Assembly: GCF_002860255.1 (NCBI RefSeq)
Contig: NZ_PGVE01000041.1
Location: 62,001 to 126,000, forward strand
DNA length: 64,000 bases
Direction of reading: 5' to 3'
From: Neobacillus cucumis
GTDB lineage: Bacteria > Bacillota > Bacilli > Bacillales > Cytobacillaceae
The translations under genes and the position numbers were made by a program. The notes under the pieces are model-generated. The model worked only from the letters and a program-made list of their open reading frames with translations, was not told the DNA's origin and did no database searches. Shown here one piece after another: positions 18,061 through 28,202 of the stretch (positions are counted from its first letter, which is position 1; every line of letters begins with the position of its first letter).

Positions 18061-18942
18061 ATGAAAGAAATGGTTAATGTTGAAACCACACTGCGGGTTC
18101 CCAAATGGACCTTAAGGAAAAGGAAAACGAACTTCTCCCTATCCAACCTTTTTTTATACACATCAACAGTGGTTGTACTCTTTATCATTGCATGTGCTGT
18201 CTTTCCAAAGTGGATTGCCCCATTTTCACCCACTTATATGAATGCAGAGCATATCTTAAGTAAGCCAAGTGCTGATCATTGGTTTGGAACGGATTATTTT
18301 GGCAGGGACGTATTTAGTCTCGTTATTTATGGAAGTCAGGATTCGCTTATTATTGGCGTAGCATCTGTACTTATAGGTGGAATTATTGGAGGAAGTATCG
18401 GGGCACTGGCTGGATACATCGGCGGTTTTGTTGATGTAATCTTAATGAGGGTCATCGATATTTTAATGACTATTCCTGGCATACTTCTTGCCTTAGCCAT
18501 AGCTGCTGCTCTTGGCCCTAGTTTATTTAATATTGTATTGGCTGTAGCGGCATCGGCTATTCCAGGCTATGCACGTGTGATGAGAGGCCAAATGATGAGT
18601 ATTAAAAAAAGAAAGTTCGTGGATGCATCGCGTTCCATCGGGACACCTAATTGGAGAATATTCCTATGGCATATCTTACCTAATTCCTGGTCTCCACTTC
18701 TTGTTTTGGGGACGATAGGTCTTGGAACATCCATTTTAATTGGTTCGGGGTTAAGCTTCCTGGGTCTTGGGACCATAAAGGAAATTCCTGATTGGGGAGC
18801 CTTGTTATCACAAGGAAGAGGATATTTAACAGTTGCATGGTGGATTTCCACCTTTCCAGGCTTAGCCATTACTCTTTTTGTGCTTTCAATCAATATTATA
18901 GGCGATAAACTTCGCGATTCTTTTGACCCAAAAACGAGGTAG
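18061..18942 (+). CDS. ABC transporter permease, DppC/GsiD type
   Basis: 293 residues. A cytoplasmic basic N-terminus precedes the first helix; then 'HWFGTDYFGRDVFSLVIYG', the DppC hallmark, and an EAA loop 'DASRSIGTPNWRIFLWHILP'. ATG 18061 has AAAGGAG nine bases upstream; the frame is open back to 17992 but that part overlaps the previous gene. Forms the channel with the preceding permease. Confidence 0.87.
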   Translation: MKEMVNVETTLRVPKWTLRKRKTNFSLSNLFLYTSTVVVLFIIACAVFPKWIAPFSPTYMNAEHILSKPSADHWFGTDYFGRDVFSLVIYGSQDSLIIGVASVLIGGIIGGSIGALAGYIGGFVDVILMRVIDILMTIPGILLALAIAAALGPSLFNIVLAVAASAIPGYARVMRGQMMSIKKRKFVDASRSIGTPNWRIFLWHILPNSWSPLLVLGTIGLGTSILIGSGLSFLGLGTIKEIPDWGALLSQGRGYLTVAWWISTFPGLAITLFVLSINIIGDKLRDSFDPKTR

Positions 18943-18955
18943 GGGAGAGACTAAA

Positions 18956-20977
18956 ATGGAAAAATTACTTGAAATAAAGGATTTACAGGTTCATTTTACC
19001 GGTAGCCATCATAAGTTAACGGCCATTAAAGATGTCACATTAGATATTAAAAAAGGAGAAACGGTTTGTATAGTTGGAGAGTCTGGAAGCGGAAAAACGG
19101 TGACTTCTAAAACGATTATGAGGCTTATAGATTACGAGAGTGGAGAAATAGGGGAGGGAAGTATAGTAATCGATGGAATCGACCTTACAAAACTTTCACA
19201 AAAGAAGCTCCGTACCATTCGCGGAAAAAAAATTGCGATGATTTTTCAAGAACCGATGGCTGCGTTTGACCCTGTCTTTACCATTGGGAAACAAATCACA
19301 GAAACCATCCTTGAACATAAGCAATCCAATAAGTTAGGAGCAAAAGAGAGGGCTATTTATTTACTAAAGCGAGTGGGTATCTCTGATGCTGAAATTCGTT
19401 TGAACCAGTATCCAAATGAGTTGTCCGGAGGAATGCTGCAACGGGCAATGATAGCGATGGCCCTTGCTTGTAATCCAGATTTACTTATTGCAGACGAACC
19501 GACTACCGCACTTGATGTGACCATTCAAGCGCAAATATTGCAGCTTCTACAGGAATTGAAAGAAGAAATGGGCATGTCCATCCTCTTAATAACCCATGAT
19601 ATGGGCGTTGCAGCAGAAATGGCAGACAGAATTATTGTAATGTATGCTGGCAGGATAGTTGAGCAGGCAGACGTGAAGCAATTGTTTGAACAGCCCTATC
19701 ATCCCTATACATATGGGTTATTACAATCTATTACGACATTAGATAGTGATAGGAGCAAAAAACTATATTCTATTAATGGTTCGATTCCAAGCTTAGCTGA
19801 TTTACCGTCTGGATGTCATTTCCATCCCCGCTGCCCCTTTGCTACGGATCTCTGTAAGAGTGAGTTACCTCCATTATTGGAAGTTAATAATCGTCAGACA
19901 GCTTGTTGGTATGCGGAAGAGATAATAGAAAAACTCGTTGATAAAAGATTAGAAATGAAAGTTGGCATCCAGCCGCAAAAAGAAATGGTTCAAGAGCTTC
20001 CAGAACGAACAAGTTTACCATTGTTTAAGGTTCAAGAGTTAAGTAAGTATTATCCTATTGGGCAGAATCTATTCTCTCGACAGCCATCCTTTATGAGAGC
20101 GGTTGATAACGTATCCTTCCATATTCATGAAGGGGAAACTTTTGGTCTGGTCGGTGAATCAGGCAGTGGTAAATCGACGTTAGGCCGTGTTCTCTTACAA
20201 TTAGAGATACCAACAGGCGGAGAGGTATTCTTTCAAGGGCAGGATTTGTCAAAATTGTCTGCTAGAGAATTACGTGAAAAGAGAAGAGATATGCAAGTAA
20301 TCTACCAAGACCCTTATGGTTCTGTTAATCCCCGCTGGAAAATTGGCGATATTATCGGAGAGCCTCTTCAAGTTCATGAAGCCTTGAGTGTGAAAGAGAG
20401 GAATAATAGAGTCCAAGAGTTATTAGAGATTGTTGGGCTAAATAAAAATAGTTACGATCGTTATCCACATGAATTTTCTGGAGGCCAGCGTCAGCGTATC
20501 GCAATTGCTAGAGCTATTGCGCTAAATCCCAAGTTTATATTAGCAGACGAAGCGGTATCAGCATTAGATGTTTCCGTTCAGGCTCAAATTATTAATTTAT
20601 TGCAGGATATACAGAGGGAACGAAATTTAACTTATTTATTTATCGGTCATGGTTTAAATATTGTTCGCCATATTTCCGATCGAATCGGAGTAATGTATTT
20701 AGGTCAATTAGTGGAATTAGCTAATAGTGATGAGCTGTTCTTACAACCTGCCCACCATTATACAAAAGGTCTCATTGGTTCGATCCCAATGGCCGATCCC
20801 ACGCGCATTAGGGAACGGATAACTCTTAGTGGGGAAATTCCATCACCAGCAAGCCCGCCAACCGGATGCAGATTTCATACCCGCTGCCCGGCTGCAACCG
20901 CCCGTTGCCGAGAAGAACAGCCAATATTTAGAGAAGTGGCTAAAGGTCATTGGGCTGCATGCCATCATCCATTATAA
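18956..20977 (+). CDS. Fused double ATPase of dipeptide-type ABC transporter (DppD-DppF/GsiA type)
   Basis: 673 residues containing two complete nucleotide-binding domains. Domain 1: Walker A 'GESGSGKT', signature 'LSGGMLQR', Walker B '[12 protein letters not shown]', then a Cys-rich oligopeptide C-terminal motif ('[15 protein letters not shown]'). Domain 2: 'GESGSGKS', 'FSGGQRQR', '[12 protein letters not shown]', then '[15 protein letters not shown]'. The fusion resembles GsiA, the glutathione importer ATPase. Both domains have intact catalytic Glu. Powers the transporter encoded by 15440-18942. Confidence 0.9.
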   Translation: MEKLLEIKDLQVHFTGSHHKLTAIKDVTLDIKKGETVCIVGESGSGKTVTSKTIMRLIDYESGEIGEGSIVIDGIDLTKLSQKKLRTIRGKKIAMIFQEPMAAFDPVFTIGKQITETILEHKQSNKLGAKERAIYLLKRVGISDAEIRLNQYPNELSGGMLQRAMIAMALACNPDLLIADEPTTALDVTIQAQILQLLQELKEEMGMSILLITHDMGVAAEMADRIIVMYAGRIVEQADVKQLFEQPYHPYTYGLLQSITTLDSDRSKKLYSINGSIPSLADLPSGCHFHPRCPFATDLCKSELPPLLEVNNRQTACWYAEEIIEKLVDKRLEMKVGIQPQKEMVQELPERTSLPLFKVQELSKYYPIGQNLFSRQPSFMRAVDNVSFHIHEGETFGLVGESGSGKSTLGRVLLQLEIPTGGEVFFQGQDLSKLSARELREKRRDMQVIYQDPYGSVNPRWKIGDIIGEPLQVHEALSVKERNNRVQELLEIVGLNKNSYDRYPHEFSGGQRQRIAIARAIALNPKFILADEAVSALDVSVQAQIINLLQDIQRERNLTYLFIGHGLNIVRHISDRIGVMYLGQLVELANSDELFLQPAHHYTKGLIGSIPMADPTRIRERITLSGEIPSPASPPTGCRFHTRCPAATARCREEQPIFREVAKGHWAACHHPL

Positions 20978-21067
20978 ATGGCGGGATGAAGAAATTATAT
21001 GATACTCAAGATGATATGACCATTGTAAACATATGATGGTCAGAGATTTAAATAGGAGGATTAAAGG

Positions 21068-22126
21068 ATGAAGTTTGTTGTGTTTGATCTCATGAGCAAT
21101 CATCCAAATGGAGTGACAGGTGAGAGATTAACCGAACAGGAAAGAATACAACAGGTGATTGACCAAGCTGTTCTTACAGAATCGCTTGGATATGATGGCT
21201 ATGGAGTAGGTGAACGGCATGGTGCTCCATTTTTATCATCTTCACCAGCTGTCATGTTAACTGCAATTGCTGCCAGAACCTCAAAAATTCGATTGCTGCC
21301 AACCGTATCTGTTTTGAGCGTCCTTGACCCTGTTCGAGTAGCGGAGGAGTATGCCACACTCGATCATCTATCAGGAGGAAGATTGGAGATGATGATAGGA
21401 AAAGGCAATGATCCGCGCCACTACCCGTTATTTGGAATAACGGAGGAAGAACAATGGGTTTCACTTGAGGAGCGATATCATCTTCTTAAACGCTTATGGA
21501 ACGAAGAAAATGTCTCTTGGGAAGGGACATACCGTCCACCTTTAAATAATGTAACAACAGAACCAAGGCCCTATCAAAAACAGATACCGATTTGGCATGG
21601 CAGCGCATCAAGTCCACTTTCTACTGAGCTTGCAGCTAAAACTGGAGAGCCAATCTTTTCATCAAATGCCTTTCATCCAATGGCAAAATACAAAGAATTG
21701 ATTGACCATTATCGTGAACGTCTCGAATTTTATGGGTATGATTCGAATAAAGCAGTAATTGGTGCAGGGGCAGGCAGTTTGTACCTGGCCAACACAACGG
21801 AGGAAGCCATTCACCGTTTCCGGCCATATTATGAAGTCTATATGAATACAGATGCGTCAAAACATAACCAATCACCATTTAAGGATCTTGAGGATCATGT
21901 ACAAAATGGATCCTTATTAATAGGAAGTGCGGATTATGTAATAGAAAAGATTCAAAAATACCATCAAGCATTTGGTCACCAAGTTCAAAGTATAAGTGTT
22001 GGAGGTTTAAGCAAGGAAGAACAAAATGAGCAGTTGGAGAGATTTGCCGCCGAGGTTATTCCCGTGCTTAAACGTGAGATTCCAAGTACAGTTTGGGAAA
22101 TTGAACAAGCTGCAATGAAATCATAG
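21068..22126 (+). CDS. LLM-class flavin-dependent oxidoreductase
   Basis: 352-residue luciferase-like TIM-barrel enzyme. 'YDGYGVGERHG', 'IRLLPTVSVLSVLDPVRVAEEYATLD' (only its core is diagnostic) and 'MMIGKGNDPRHYPLFG' fit the family. It differs from the MsnO8 and NtaA types in the island. AATAGGAGG nine bases before ATG 21068. Lies 90 bases after the ABC ATPase. Probably part of the same organosulfur oxidation pathway; substrate unknown. Confidence 0.8.
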   Translation: MKFVVFDLMSNHPNGVTGERLTEQERIQQVIDQAVLTESLGYDGYGVGERHGAPFLSSSPAVMLTAIAARTSKIRLLPTVSVLSVLDPVRVAEEYATLDHLSGGRLEMMIGKGNDPRHYPLFGITEEEQWVSLEERYHLLKRLWNEENVSWEGTYRPPLNNVTTEPRPYQKQIPIWHGSASSPLSTELAAKTGEPIFSSNAFHPMAKYKELIDHYRERLEFYGYDSNKAVIGAGAGSLYLANTTEEAIHRFRPYYEVYMNTDASKHNQSPFKDLEDHVQNGSLLIGSADYVIEKIQKYHQAFGHQVQSISVGGLSKEEQNEQLERFAAEVIPVLKREIPSTVWEIEQAAMKS

Positions 22127-22189
22127 GAAAATTAATGATTCATCCACTTTTCATTTGATAGTTTTTACGAATATAAACAATAATTTTTT

Positions 22190-22230
22190 CTATCAGTTAA
22201 AGTATAGAATTCCCAATCTTTACGTGATAG
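22190..22230 (+). promoter_or_regulatory. Shared inverted motif, copy 3
   Basis: TTTTTTCTATCAG on the left and GTGATAGGATAAA on the right: perfect CTATCA/TGATAG arms spanning 41 bases. An additional TGATAG occurs at 22156-22161. Ends 62 bases before the gene at 22292. Confidence 0.6.
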
Positions 22231-22291
22231 GATAAAGCACAAGAAATTAAAAAGTATTCCTATCGAATAACTTGGATAAAGGAGGATTAAC

Positions 22292-23626
22292 ATGTCTCAG
22301 CAAAAGAAGTTAAAATTTGGCGTGATCATTCATGGAGTGGGAGGAAATATTGAGGGATGGAGGCATTCTGATATCCAAACAGATGCAAGTGTGAGTTTGG
22401 ATTACTACACCAAACAAGCAAAGAAGGCAGAGGAAGGAAAATTCGACTTGGTCTTTATCGCTGATGGCTTGCATATTAACGAGAAATCTATACCACACTT
22501 TTTAAATCGTTTTGAACCTCTGACGATTTTGTCTGCCCTAGCTGCCGTCACAAAAAGAATTGGTCTTGTGGGAACCCTATCGACGTCGTATAGTGAACCA
22601 TTTAATGTTGCAAGGCAATTTGCTTCCCTTGACCATATCAGTAATGGCCGTGCGGGATGGAATGTTGTTACCTCACCATTAGAAAAAACGGCTCTAAACT
22701 TTAGCAAAACGATTGAAGAACATCCGGATCATGCAAAAAGATATCGAATTGCCGACGAATATCTCCAGATAGCCAAAGGCCTATGGGATTCATGGGAAGA
22801 TGATGCATTTGTCCGGGATAAAGAAACAGGGGTATTTTTTGACCCAGATAAACTTCATCCATTGAACTACAGAGGGGAATTTTTCTCGGTGCAGGGTCCT
22901 TTGAATATCGGCAGATCTAAGCAAGGCAGACCGGTCATATTTCAAGCTGGTTCTTCCGAGGCAGGAAAAAACCTTGCGGCCAAAGAAGCGGACGCCATCT
23001 TTACAGGTCATCCAACATTAAAGGTGGCTCAAGAATTTTATCAGGATGTCAAAGAGAGAGCAAAAGCTTACGGACGTAACCCAGATGAGCTCGTCATCCT
23101 TCCAGGGATTTCACCAATTATTGGGGCAACAGAGGAAGAGGCAGAAAGGAAATATCACGAAATTGCTAATCTAGTATCCATCGATAAAGCATTAGATTAT
23201 TTAGGCCGATATTACGAGCATCATGATTTCTCGCAATATCCTCTTGACGAACCGTTCCCTGACCTGGGTGACTTAGGGAAGAATAGCTTCCAAAGTCATA
23301 CGAATCGAATTAAACGGCAAGCTAAGGAAGAAAATTTAACACTTCGCCAAGTAGCCTTAAGAGAGACAACACCAAGGTCCGCTTTTCTTGGTACTCCGGA
23401 AAAAGTAGCGAATTTAGTTCAAGAATGGTTTGAAGGAAATGGAGCTGATGGGTTTATTATTGGTTCAGCGGTTCCAAATGGATTGAATGACTTTGTAGAG
23501 TATGTCGTGCCGATTCTTCAAGAACGTGGATTATTCAGAACGGAATACGAAGCGGAAACTTTGCGTGGTAATCTAGGGATTCCATTTCCAGAAAACCGTT
23601 ATTCAAAAAAGGTGATTACCCATTGA
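22292..23626 (+). CDS. NtaA/SnaA/DszA-family flavin monooxygenase, paralogue 2 (CmoJ/YtnJ-like)
   Basis: 444 residues, alignable end to end with the enzyme at 14090 with most residues identical and essentially no gaps: both have 'HGVGGNI', 'FIADGLHIN', '[15 protein letters not shown]' and '[12 protein letters not shown]'. Differences cluster in surface segments and in the C-terminal loop ('[13 protein letters not shown]' here, '[13 protein letters not shown]' there), close to the region that contacts substrate in this family, so specificity may differ. AAAGGAGG before ATG 22292. Has its own copy of the shared promoter motif and a terminator downstream. Confidence 0.85.
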   Translation: MSQQKKLKFGVIIHGVGGNIEGWRHSDIQTDASVSLDYYTKQAKKAEEGKFDLVFIADGLHINEKSIPHFLNRFEPLTILSALAAVTKRIGLVGTLSTSYSEPFNVARQFASLDHISNGRAGWNVVTSPLEKTALNFSKTIEEHPDHAKRYRIADEYLQIAKGLWDSWEDDAFVRDKETGVFFDPDKLHPLNYRGEFFSVQGPLNIGRSKQGRPVIFQAGSSEAGKNLAAKEADAIFTGHPTLKVAQEFYQDVKERAKAYGRNPDELVILPGISPIIGATEEEAERKYHEIANLVSIDKALDYLGRYYEHHDFSQYPLDEPFPDLGDLGKNSFQSHTNRIKRQAKEENLTLRQVALRETTPRSAFLGTPEKVANLVQEWFEGNGADGFIIGSAVPNGLNDFVEYVVPILQERGLFRTEYEAETLRGNLGIPFPENRYSKKVITH

Positions 23627-23673
23627 TAAAACAAAATCATTACGATCATTCTATCTGCCGGCTAGTCAACTAG

Positions 23674-23720
23674 AGGCTCTCTATTTTAAGATGATAAATC
23701 TTTAATGGGGAGCCTTTTTA
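23674..23720 (+). terminator. Terminator after paralogue 2
   Basis: AGGCTC / GAGCCT arms enclosing a smaller AAGAT/ATCTT stem, followed by TTTTTA. Ends the 22292 transcript. Confidence 0.6.
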
Positions 23721-23726
23721 TTAAGA

Positions 23727-23798
23727 CTCTGTTAACCGATAATGTTGTTTTTAAACTCAGTTGATTGGAGCGGAAATCAACAGCCAAATATAACAGAG
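23727..23798. repeat. Short palindromic intergenic repeat (Bacillaceae-type, internally deleted)
   Basis: Nested inverted repeat: outer arms CTCTGTTA / TAACAGAG (23727-23734, 23791-23798), inner arms GTTGATT / AATCAAC (23760-23766, 23775-23781) around GGAGCGGA. The ends resemble the 'TTGATTGGAGCGGAA' intergenic repeats that I recall as common in Bacillaceae genomes, which normally have a long GC-rich centre. Here the centre is missing. Recognition is from memory. Confidence 0.5.
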
Positions 23799-23838
23799 CC
23801 ATTATTAAAAAAAATAGGAATAATAGGAGGAAAATAAG

Positions 23839-24117
23839 ATGAGTCAAGAAATATCAGTTGTCGTTTGGGCAAAAGAAGGATGTCATTATTGCGGAGAGGT
23901 AAAACAATATTTAGAGAATAAAGGAATAAAATACGAAACAGTTGATGTTACAAAGCATGATGACAGGAGAGATATTTTGGAAATCAAGTATGGCATTCGT
24001 CATGTACCTGTTGTTGAGATCGGTAAAGGTGAAGTATATCAGGCTGTTACAAAAATAGGAATCGAACATATTGAGGATGTACTTGATAAATTTAATAAGA
24101 GTAAAATATTAAAGTAA
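23839..24117 (+). CDS. Glutaredoxin-like redoxin (CmoI/YtnI-like)
   Basis: 92-residue thioredoxin-fold protein. An N-terminal strand is followed by the redox motif CHYC ('KEGCHYCGEV', residues 13-22), and a cis-Pro loop 'RHVPVVEIG'. Glutaredoxin size. In B. subtilis a similar protein, YtnI/CmoI, is encoded with the alkylcysteine monooxygenases and cystine transporter, as here. Probably reduces a disulfide or supports the oxygenase reaction. AATAGGAGG before ATG 23839. Confidence 0.82.
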   Translation: MSQEISVVVWAKEGCHYCGEVKQYLENKGIKYETVDVTKHDDRRDILEIKYGIRHVPVVEIGKGEVYQAVTKIGIEHIEDVLDKFNKSKILK

Positions 24118-24238
24118 TTCCGACTAAATTCATGTGTTTACTTGTCTAAGTTAGGAGTATAGTATTTTACTACATACCTAGCTGCCCTAGTTAAAGATGA
24201 ATGAAGAGATGGAAAAACGTGAATAAGGGTGGATAAAT

Positions 24239-25075
24239 ATGAAAAAAAAGAAATTATTTCTATTAATATTAACGATGTTAACATCATTAGTGGCTGGGGC
24301 ATGCTCTTCACAAGAAACAAGTAAAGCTTCAGAAACAAACTCTAAAACTGCCAATGGAGAAACGAAGGTCCAAAAAATAATCGTGGGAACAGGGACACAA
24401 TTCCCAAATGTTTGCTTTATTGATAAGAATGGAAAGTTAACTGGATATGATGTGGAACTAGTAAGGAAGATTGATGAGAAACTGCCAGAATACAAATTTG
24501 AGTTTAAAACAATGGAGTTTTCCAATCTGCTAATTAGCCTAGAAACAAATAAAATCGATTTTATTGCCCACCAAATGGAAGTGAATGAAGAGAGACAAAA
24601 GAAGTTTCAATTTAGTACCGAGCCTTATAATATTTTTCCTCTTCATGTAACGGTGAAGCAAGATAACAATGAAATTAACTCTATCAAGGATTTAAAAGGG
24701 AAAAAGGTAATCGTCAGTGCGACTAGTAACTCGGCCGTATTTATCGAAAAGTATAACAAGGAACATAATGCAGGTATACAAATTGTTTATGCAGGTAATG
24801 GACCAGATTCTACGATCAATCAAATAAAAACAGGCAGAGCAGATGCCACTATTACCACACCATTTTCCGTGGATTTTCTTAATAAGTCAGTCGATGCCCA
24901 GGAAAAAGTAGTTGGAGAACCACTCTTAAACTCAAAAGTTTATTTCCTTCTTAGAAAAGATGAGACTCCATTGCAAAAGAGAATTGACGAAGCACTCGTT
25001 GAATTGAAAAAAGAAGGAGTAGTTAGTGAATTGAGTAAAAAATGGTTAGGAGCGGACTACAGCGTCAGCTTTTAG
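24239..25075 (+). CDS. Cystine/amino-acid ABC transporter binding lipoprotein (TcyJ/TcyK-like)
   Basis: 278-residue family 3 solute-binding protein. Basic start, hydrophobic core and a lipobox-like 'LVAGAC' with acylated Cys near residue 21. 'FIDKNGKLTGYDVELVRKID' and 'AHQMEVNEERQKKFQFS' are typical of cystine and S-compound binding proteins. AAGGGTGG before ATG 24239. It is followed by two permeases and an ATPase in the tcy order. B. subtilis has two such binding proteins (TcyJ and TcyK); only one is here. Ligand inferred: cystine, S-alkylcysteine or derivatives. Confidence 0.85.
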   Translation: MKKKKLFLLILTMLTSLVAGACSSQETSKASETNSKTANGETKVQKIIVGTGTQFPNVCFIDKNGKLTGYDVELVRKIDEKLPEYKFEFKTMEFSNLLISLETNKIDFIAHQMEVNEERQKKFQFSTEPYNIFPLHVTVKQDNNEINSIKDLKGKKVIVSATSNSAVFIEKYNKEHNAGIQIVYAGNGPDSTINQIKTGRADATITTPFSVDFLNKSVDAQEKVVGEPLLNSKVYFLLRKDETPLQKRIDEALVELKKEGVVSELSKKWLGADYSVSF

Positions 25076-25097
25076 CTAGTTTGGAGGTTTTCTAACA

Positions 25098-25805
25098 ATG
25101 GGTAAAGCATTTGATCCTTTACTAATTATCGAGTTTATACCAACTCTTATTCATTATCTAGGAGTAACTCTCGAGATCTTGGCAGTATCTATTTTTCTAG
25201 GACTAATCCTCGGTGTAGCAGCCGCTATACCGAGGTTGTTCAAAATTCCTTTTTTAAATCAACTGGTCATTTTATATGTTTCGTTTATCCGCGGGACGCC
25301 GATATTAATTCAATTATTTCTTGTTTTTTATGGATTACCCGCTGTTTTGATGATTTTCAATATTGATATCTCCAAGTTGGATGCCATTTATTTTGTGATT
25401 ATTACTTATGGGATTAGTAATGGAGCCGGATTTTCTGAAATTTTTCGCGGAGCTATCCGCGCCGTTGATAAAGGGCAGACGGAAGCCGCCTATTCAGTTG
25501 GGATGACTAGCGGGCAAAACTTCTTTCGAATTGTTTTGCCACAGGCTTTACGGATTGCGTTTCCGAATGTAGCAAACTCCGTTATTGGCTCATTAAAGGA
25601 TACTTCCCTTGCTTTTACTATTGGTGTGATGGATATGGTAGGCAGAGGAGATACGCTCATTTCTGCAACCGCACACGCTTTGGAAGTGTATATATCCCTT
25701 TCAATCATCTATTATGCTGTTGTTCTATTATTTGAAAAGATATTTAAAAACCTAGAAAAATACTTCAATCGCTATCAAAAAGTTGAAATCTCAGCAGCTG
25801 CTTAA
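25098..25805 (+). CDS. Cystine-type ABC transporter permease (TcyL-like)
   Basis: 235 residues, polar-amino-acid permease family (HisMQ type). 'SFIRGTPILIQLFLVFYGLP' after helix 2 and EAA motif 'EAAYSVGMTSGQNFFRIVLP' are both clear. TTGGAGG before ATG 25098. First of two adjacent permeases that would form a heterodimer. Confidence 0.87.
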   Translation: MGKAFDPLLIIEFIPTLIHYLGVTLEILAVSIFLGLILGVAAAIPRLFKIPFLNQLVILYVSFIRGTPILIQLFLVFYGLPAVLMIFNIDISKLDAIYFVIITYGISNGAGFSEIFRGAIRAVDKGQTEAAYSVGMTSGQNFFRIVLPQALRIAFPNVANSVIGSLKDTSLAFTIGVMDMVGRGDTLISATAHALEVYISLSIIYYAVVLLFEKIFKNLEKYFNRYQKVEISAAA

Positions 25806-25824
25806 AAAGGAGGTATATATATAC

Positions 25825-26535
25825 ATGACGATCGATCTTCCTTTTATATGGATGGCCTTTAAAGAAATTATTAAGTCTCTGCCAATTACTCTTATTTTAA
25901 CGATTATTCCGTTAGTTATTGGCTTTATAATTGGATTGGTTGTGGCACTCGTAAGGATTTATAAAACGAAGTTTCTATACCAGGTTGGTAATGGATATGT
26001 TTCCTTTTTTAGAGGAACACCCATTATCATGCATATTTTGGTCATTTATTACGGAATCCCCTTAATCGTAGACCAAGTGTCATCGAAGTTTGAATTAAAT
26101 ATACAATCTAGCAAAATACCCATTATTTTGTTTGTTTTAACCGCCTTGTCATTAGCAGCAGGTGCCTATTTATCAGAGATTATTCGCTCAGGGATTATTA
26201 GTGTTTCATCCGGTCAATTAGAAGCTGCTTACTCGATGGGGATGACTAAACTTCAAGCGATGGTCCGAATTGTTTTGCCCCAGGCGTTGGCACAGTCTGT
26301 ACCAAATTTCACTAATATTTTCGTTGGATTCTTGCACACGTCATCGATTGCTTTTCTTGTTTCGGAAAAAGAAGTAACGGGAGCTGCCAATATTGTCGCA
26401 TCAACTAACTTAAAATTTTTAGAGGCGTTTATCGCTGCAGGAATCATCTACTGGGGACTTACGATTATTGTCGAGGGAATTTCTTTTTTCGTTGAAAAAC
26501 GGGTGACATTGTATAGTCGAGGAGGCGTGTCATGA
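25825..26535 (+). CDS. Cystine-type ABC transporter permease (TcyM-like)
   Basis: 236 residues, same family as the preceding gene ('[20 protein letters not shown]', '[20 protein letters not shown]'). ATG 25825 is chosen; AAGGAGG ends 12 bases before it, rather far, but upstream in-frame codons fall inside or before the site. Its stop overlaps the ATG of the ATPase by four bases (ATGA), indicating translational coupling. Confidence 0.87.
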   Translation: MTIDLPFIWMAFKEIIKSLPITLILTIIPLVIGFIIGLVVALVRIYKTKFLYQVGNGYVSFFRGTPIIMHILVIYYGIPLIVDQVSSKFELNIQSSKIPIILFVLTALSLAAGAYLSEIIRSGIISVSSGQLEAAYSMGMTKLQAMVRIVLPQALAQSVPNFTNIFVGFLHTSSIAFLVSEKEVTGAANIVASTNLKFLEAFIAAGIIYWGLTIIVEGISFFVEKRVTLYSRGGVS

Positions 26536-27302
26536 TTATTTTAAAAGAAATAAAGAAATCATTTAACAAATTGCAAGTCTTACAAGGGATTAATCTAAGG
26601 ATCGATCGAGGTGAGGTGGTGACGATCCTCGGACCAAGTGGTTCAGGTAAAACCACTTTACTTCGATGCTTAAATTTCTTAGAAAAACCAGAAAAGGGAA
26701 TTGTTCAAATAGGCAATATCCAGGTCAATGCAGAAAAGGCCACGAAAAAAGATATGTTGTCTATAAGAAAACAATCTGCAATGGTTTTTCAGCACTATAA
26801 TTTATTTGCTCATAAGACCGTCTTAGAAAATGTAATGGAAGGGTTAATTGTTGCAAAAAAAATGAAGAAAAAGGATGCGAGAAATATAAGTGAACGGGTC
26901 CTTGAAAAAGTGGGCTTAGCTGATAAATTACAGCACTATCCATCGCAATTATCAGGAGGACAGCAGCAGCGGGTAGGAATTGCAAGGGCCTTAGCTTTAA
27001 ATCCAGAAGTGATTCTTTTTGATGAGCCAACGTCTGCATTAGACCCTGAATTAGTGGGAGAAGTGCTTTCAGTTATTAAAGAAATAGCACGAGAAGGTAT
27101 TACGATGGTGGTGGTTACACATGAAATGAGTTTTGCTAAAGAAGTATCTGATCGTGTGTTGTTTATGGATGGAGGAGTAATAGTAGAGGAAGGGACCCCG
27201 CTAGAGATTTTTAACGCACCAAAAGAAGATCGAACTCGTCGATTCTTACAACGGGTATCAGGTGAATCATTCTTTACTCAGTTAAAAGAGCAGGTGAATT
27301 AA
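26532..27302 (+). CDS. Cystine-type ABC transporter ATPase (TcyN-like)
   Basis: 256 residues. Walker A 'GPSGSGKTT' near residues 34-42, Q-loop in 'MVFQHYNLF', signature 'LSGGQQQR', Walker B '[12 protein letters not shown]', switch His in 'VVTHEMSF'. Typical GlnQ/TcyN-type subunit. Overlaps the permease by four bases and is followed 26 bases later by the acetyltransferase. Confidence 0.9.
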   Translation: MIILKEIKKSFNKLQVLQGINLRIDRGEVVTILGPSGSGKTTLLRCLNFLEKPEKGIVQIGNIQVNAEKATKKDMLSIRKQSAMVFQHYNLFAHKTVLENVMEGLIVAKKMKKKDARNISERVLEKVGLADKLQHYPSQLSGGQQQRVGIARALALNPEVILFDEPTSALDPELVGEVLSVIKEIAREGITMVVVTHEMSFAKEVSDRVLFMDGGVIVEEGTPLEIFNAPKEDRTRRFLQRVSGESFFTQLKEQVN

Positions 27303-27328
27303 CTCAATTTAGAAAAGGAGGCTAAACG

Positions 27329-27838
27329 GTGATAAACCAAATTATTATAGAAGAATTACTAGAAAAAGAAAAAGAAGCGGTACGGCAATTATTAGTCGAG
27401 AGTTATCAACAGTATGAGTATGAATATAAAAATCCCCAGGTGTGGAAGGACTACTTAACAAATATAGAGGCATCTGTTGATAATCCAAATGTAGAAAAAA
27501 TATTGATTGCTAAAAGTGATGACAGGATTCTCGGTACCTTACAATTATTTCTCACTTCTGAAAAGGCGTATCAAAGACCAGAATTACAGATTTTCTCTCC
27601 GATTATTCGTCTATTGGCTGTTCACCCAGAGGCACGGGGACGCGGTATCGCACAAGAACTAATAAAAGCTGGTCTGGAGTTTGCGAAGTCTCAGGGTGCA
27701 AAAGCATTGTATTTGCATACAGGTGATAAAATGCAAAAGGCGATTCGCTTGTATAAATGGTTAGGTTTTAAACGGGACCAAAAGAAGGAATTCTATAACA
27801 CTGATGTTCTAGTGAAATGCTATCGATATGATTTATAA
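27329..27838 (+). CDS. GNAT acetyltransferase (SnaB/YtmI-like)
   Basis: 169 residues, Gcn5-related N-acetyltransferase. The acetyl-CoA loop 'VHPEARGRGIAQELIKAGL' and the final 'YKWLGFKR' strand are clear. GTG start with AAAAGGAGG seven bases upstream. In the B. subtilis operon the acetyltransferase SnaB N-acetylates the alkylcysteine before oxidation, and a deacetylase reverses this later; no deacetylase is present here. Function by position and family. Confidence 0.82.
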   Translation: MINQIIIEELLEKEKEAVRQLLVESYQQYEYEYKNPQVWKDYLTNIEASVDNPNVEKILIAKSDDRILGTLQLFLTSEKAYQRPELQIFSPIIRLLAVHPEARGRGIAQELIKAGLEFAKSQGAKALYLHTGDKMQKAIRLYKWLGFKRDQKKEFYNTDVLVKCYRYDL

Positions 27839-27919
27839 GAAGGGACCTTTGGCATCATCCTAAATTTACTGTTGATGAGTCAGCTCTATAAATGAAATCT
27901 ATAAATAGGAGTGATTCGG

Positions 27920-28129
27920 ATGGGGAATATTCTTCGGGATGCGGTGGAAAATAAACGTAAAAAATTAATCGAAAAATTGATTACTTTAGATGTTTATAAA
28001 AAAGAAGATAAGCATCTTTTTGAGTTATCATTAACCGATCTAGAAAATGAATATAAGTCTTTCAAATCTATCCAACATCCACATTATAATTTTGACTCTA
28101 TCAAATTGACAAATAAGAAATTGAATTAG
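27920..28129 (+). CDS. FbpA-like small protein (Fur-regulated basic protein family)
   Basis: 69 residues. The N-terminus 'MGNILRDAVENKRKKLIEKL' and the 'HLFELSLTDLENEYK' segment match the Fur-regulated basic protein A family as I remember it; these are thought to help iron-sparing small RNAs. ATG 27920 follows AGGAGTG; an in-frame GTG at 27911 lies in the site. Lysine-rich. Last gene of the sulfur operon before the terminator. I see no Fur box close by. Confidence 0.65.
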   Translation: MGNILRDAVENKRKKLIEKLITLDVYKKEDKHLFELSLTDLENEYKSFKSIQHPHYNFDSIKLTNKKLN

Positions 28130-28202
28130 ATTCTGAGGCCAAGAATCGATTAGTTACTTCATTAAATAGTTTTAAGCCTTCCCTGTTAACTGTATAAAGC
28201 TC

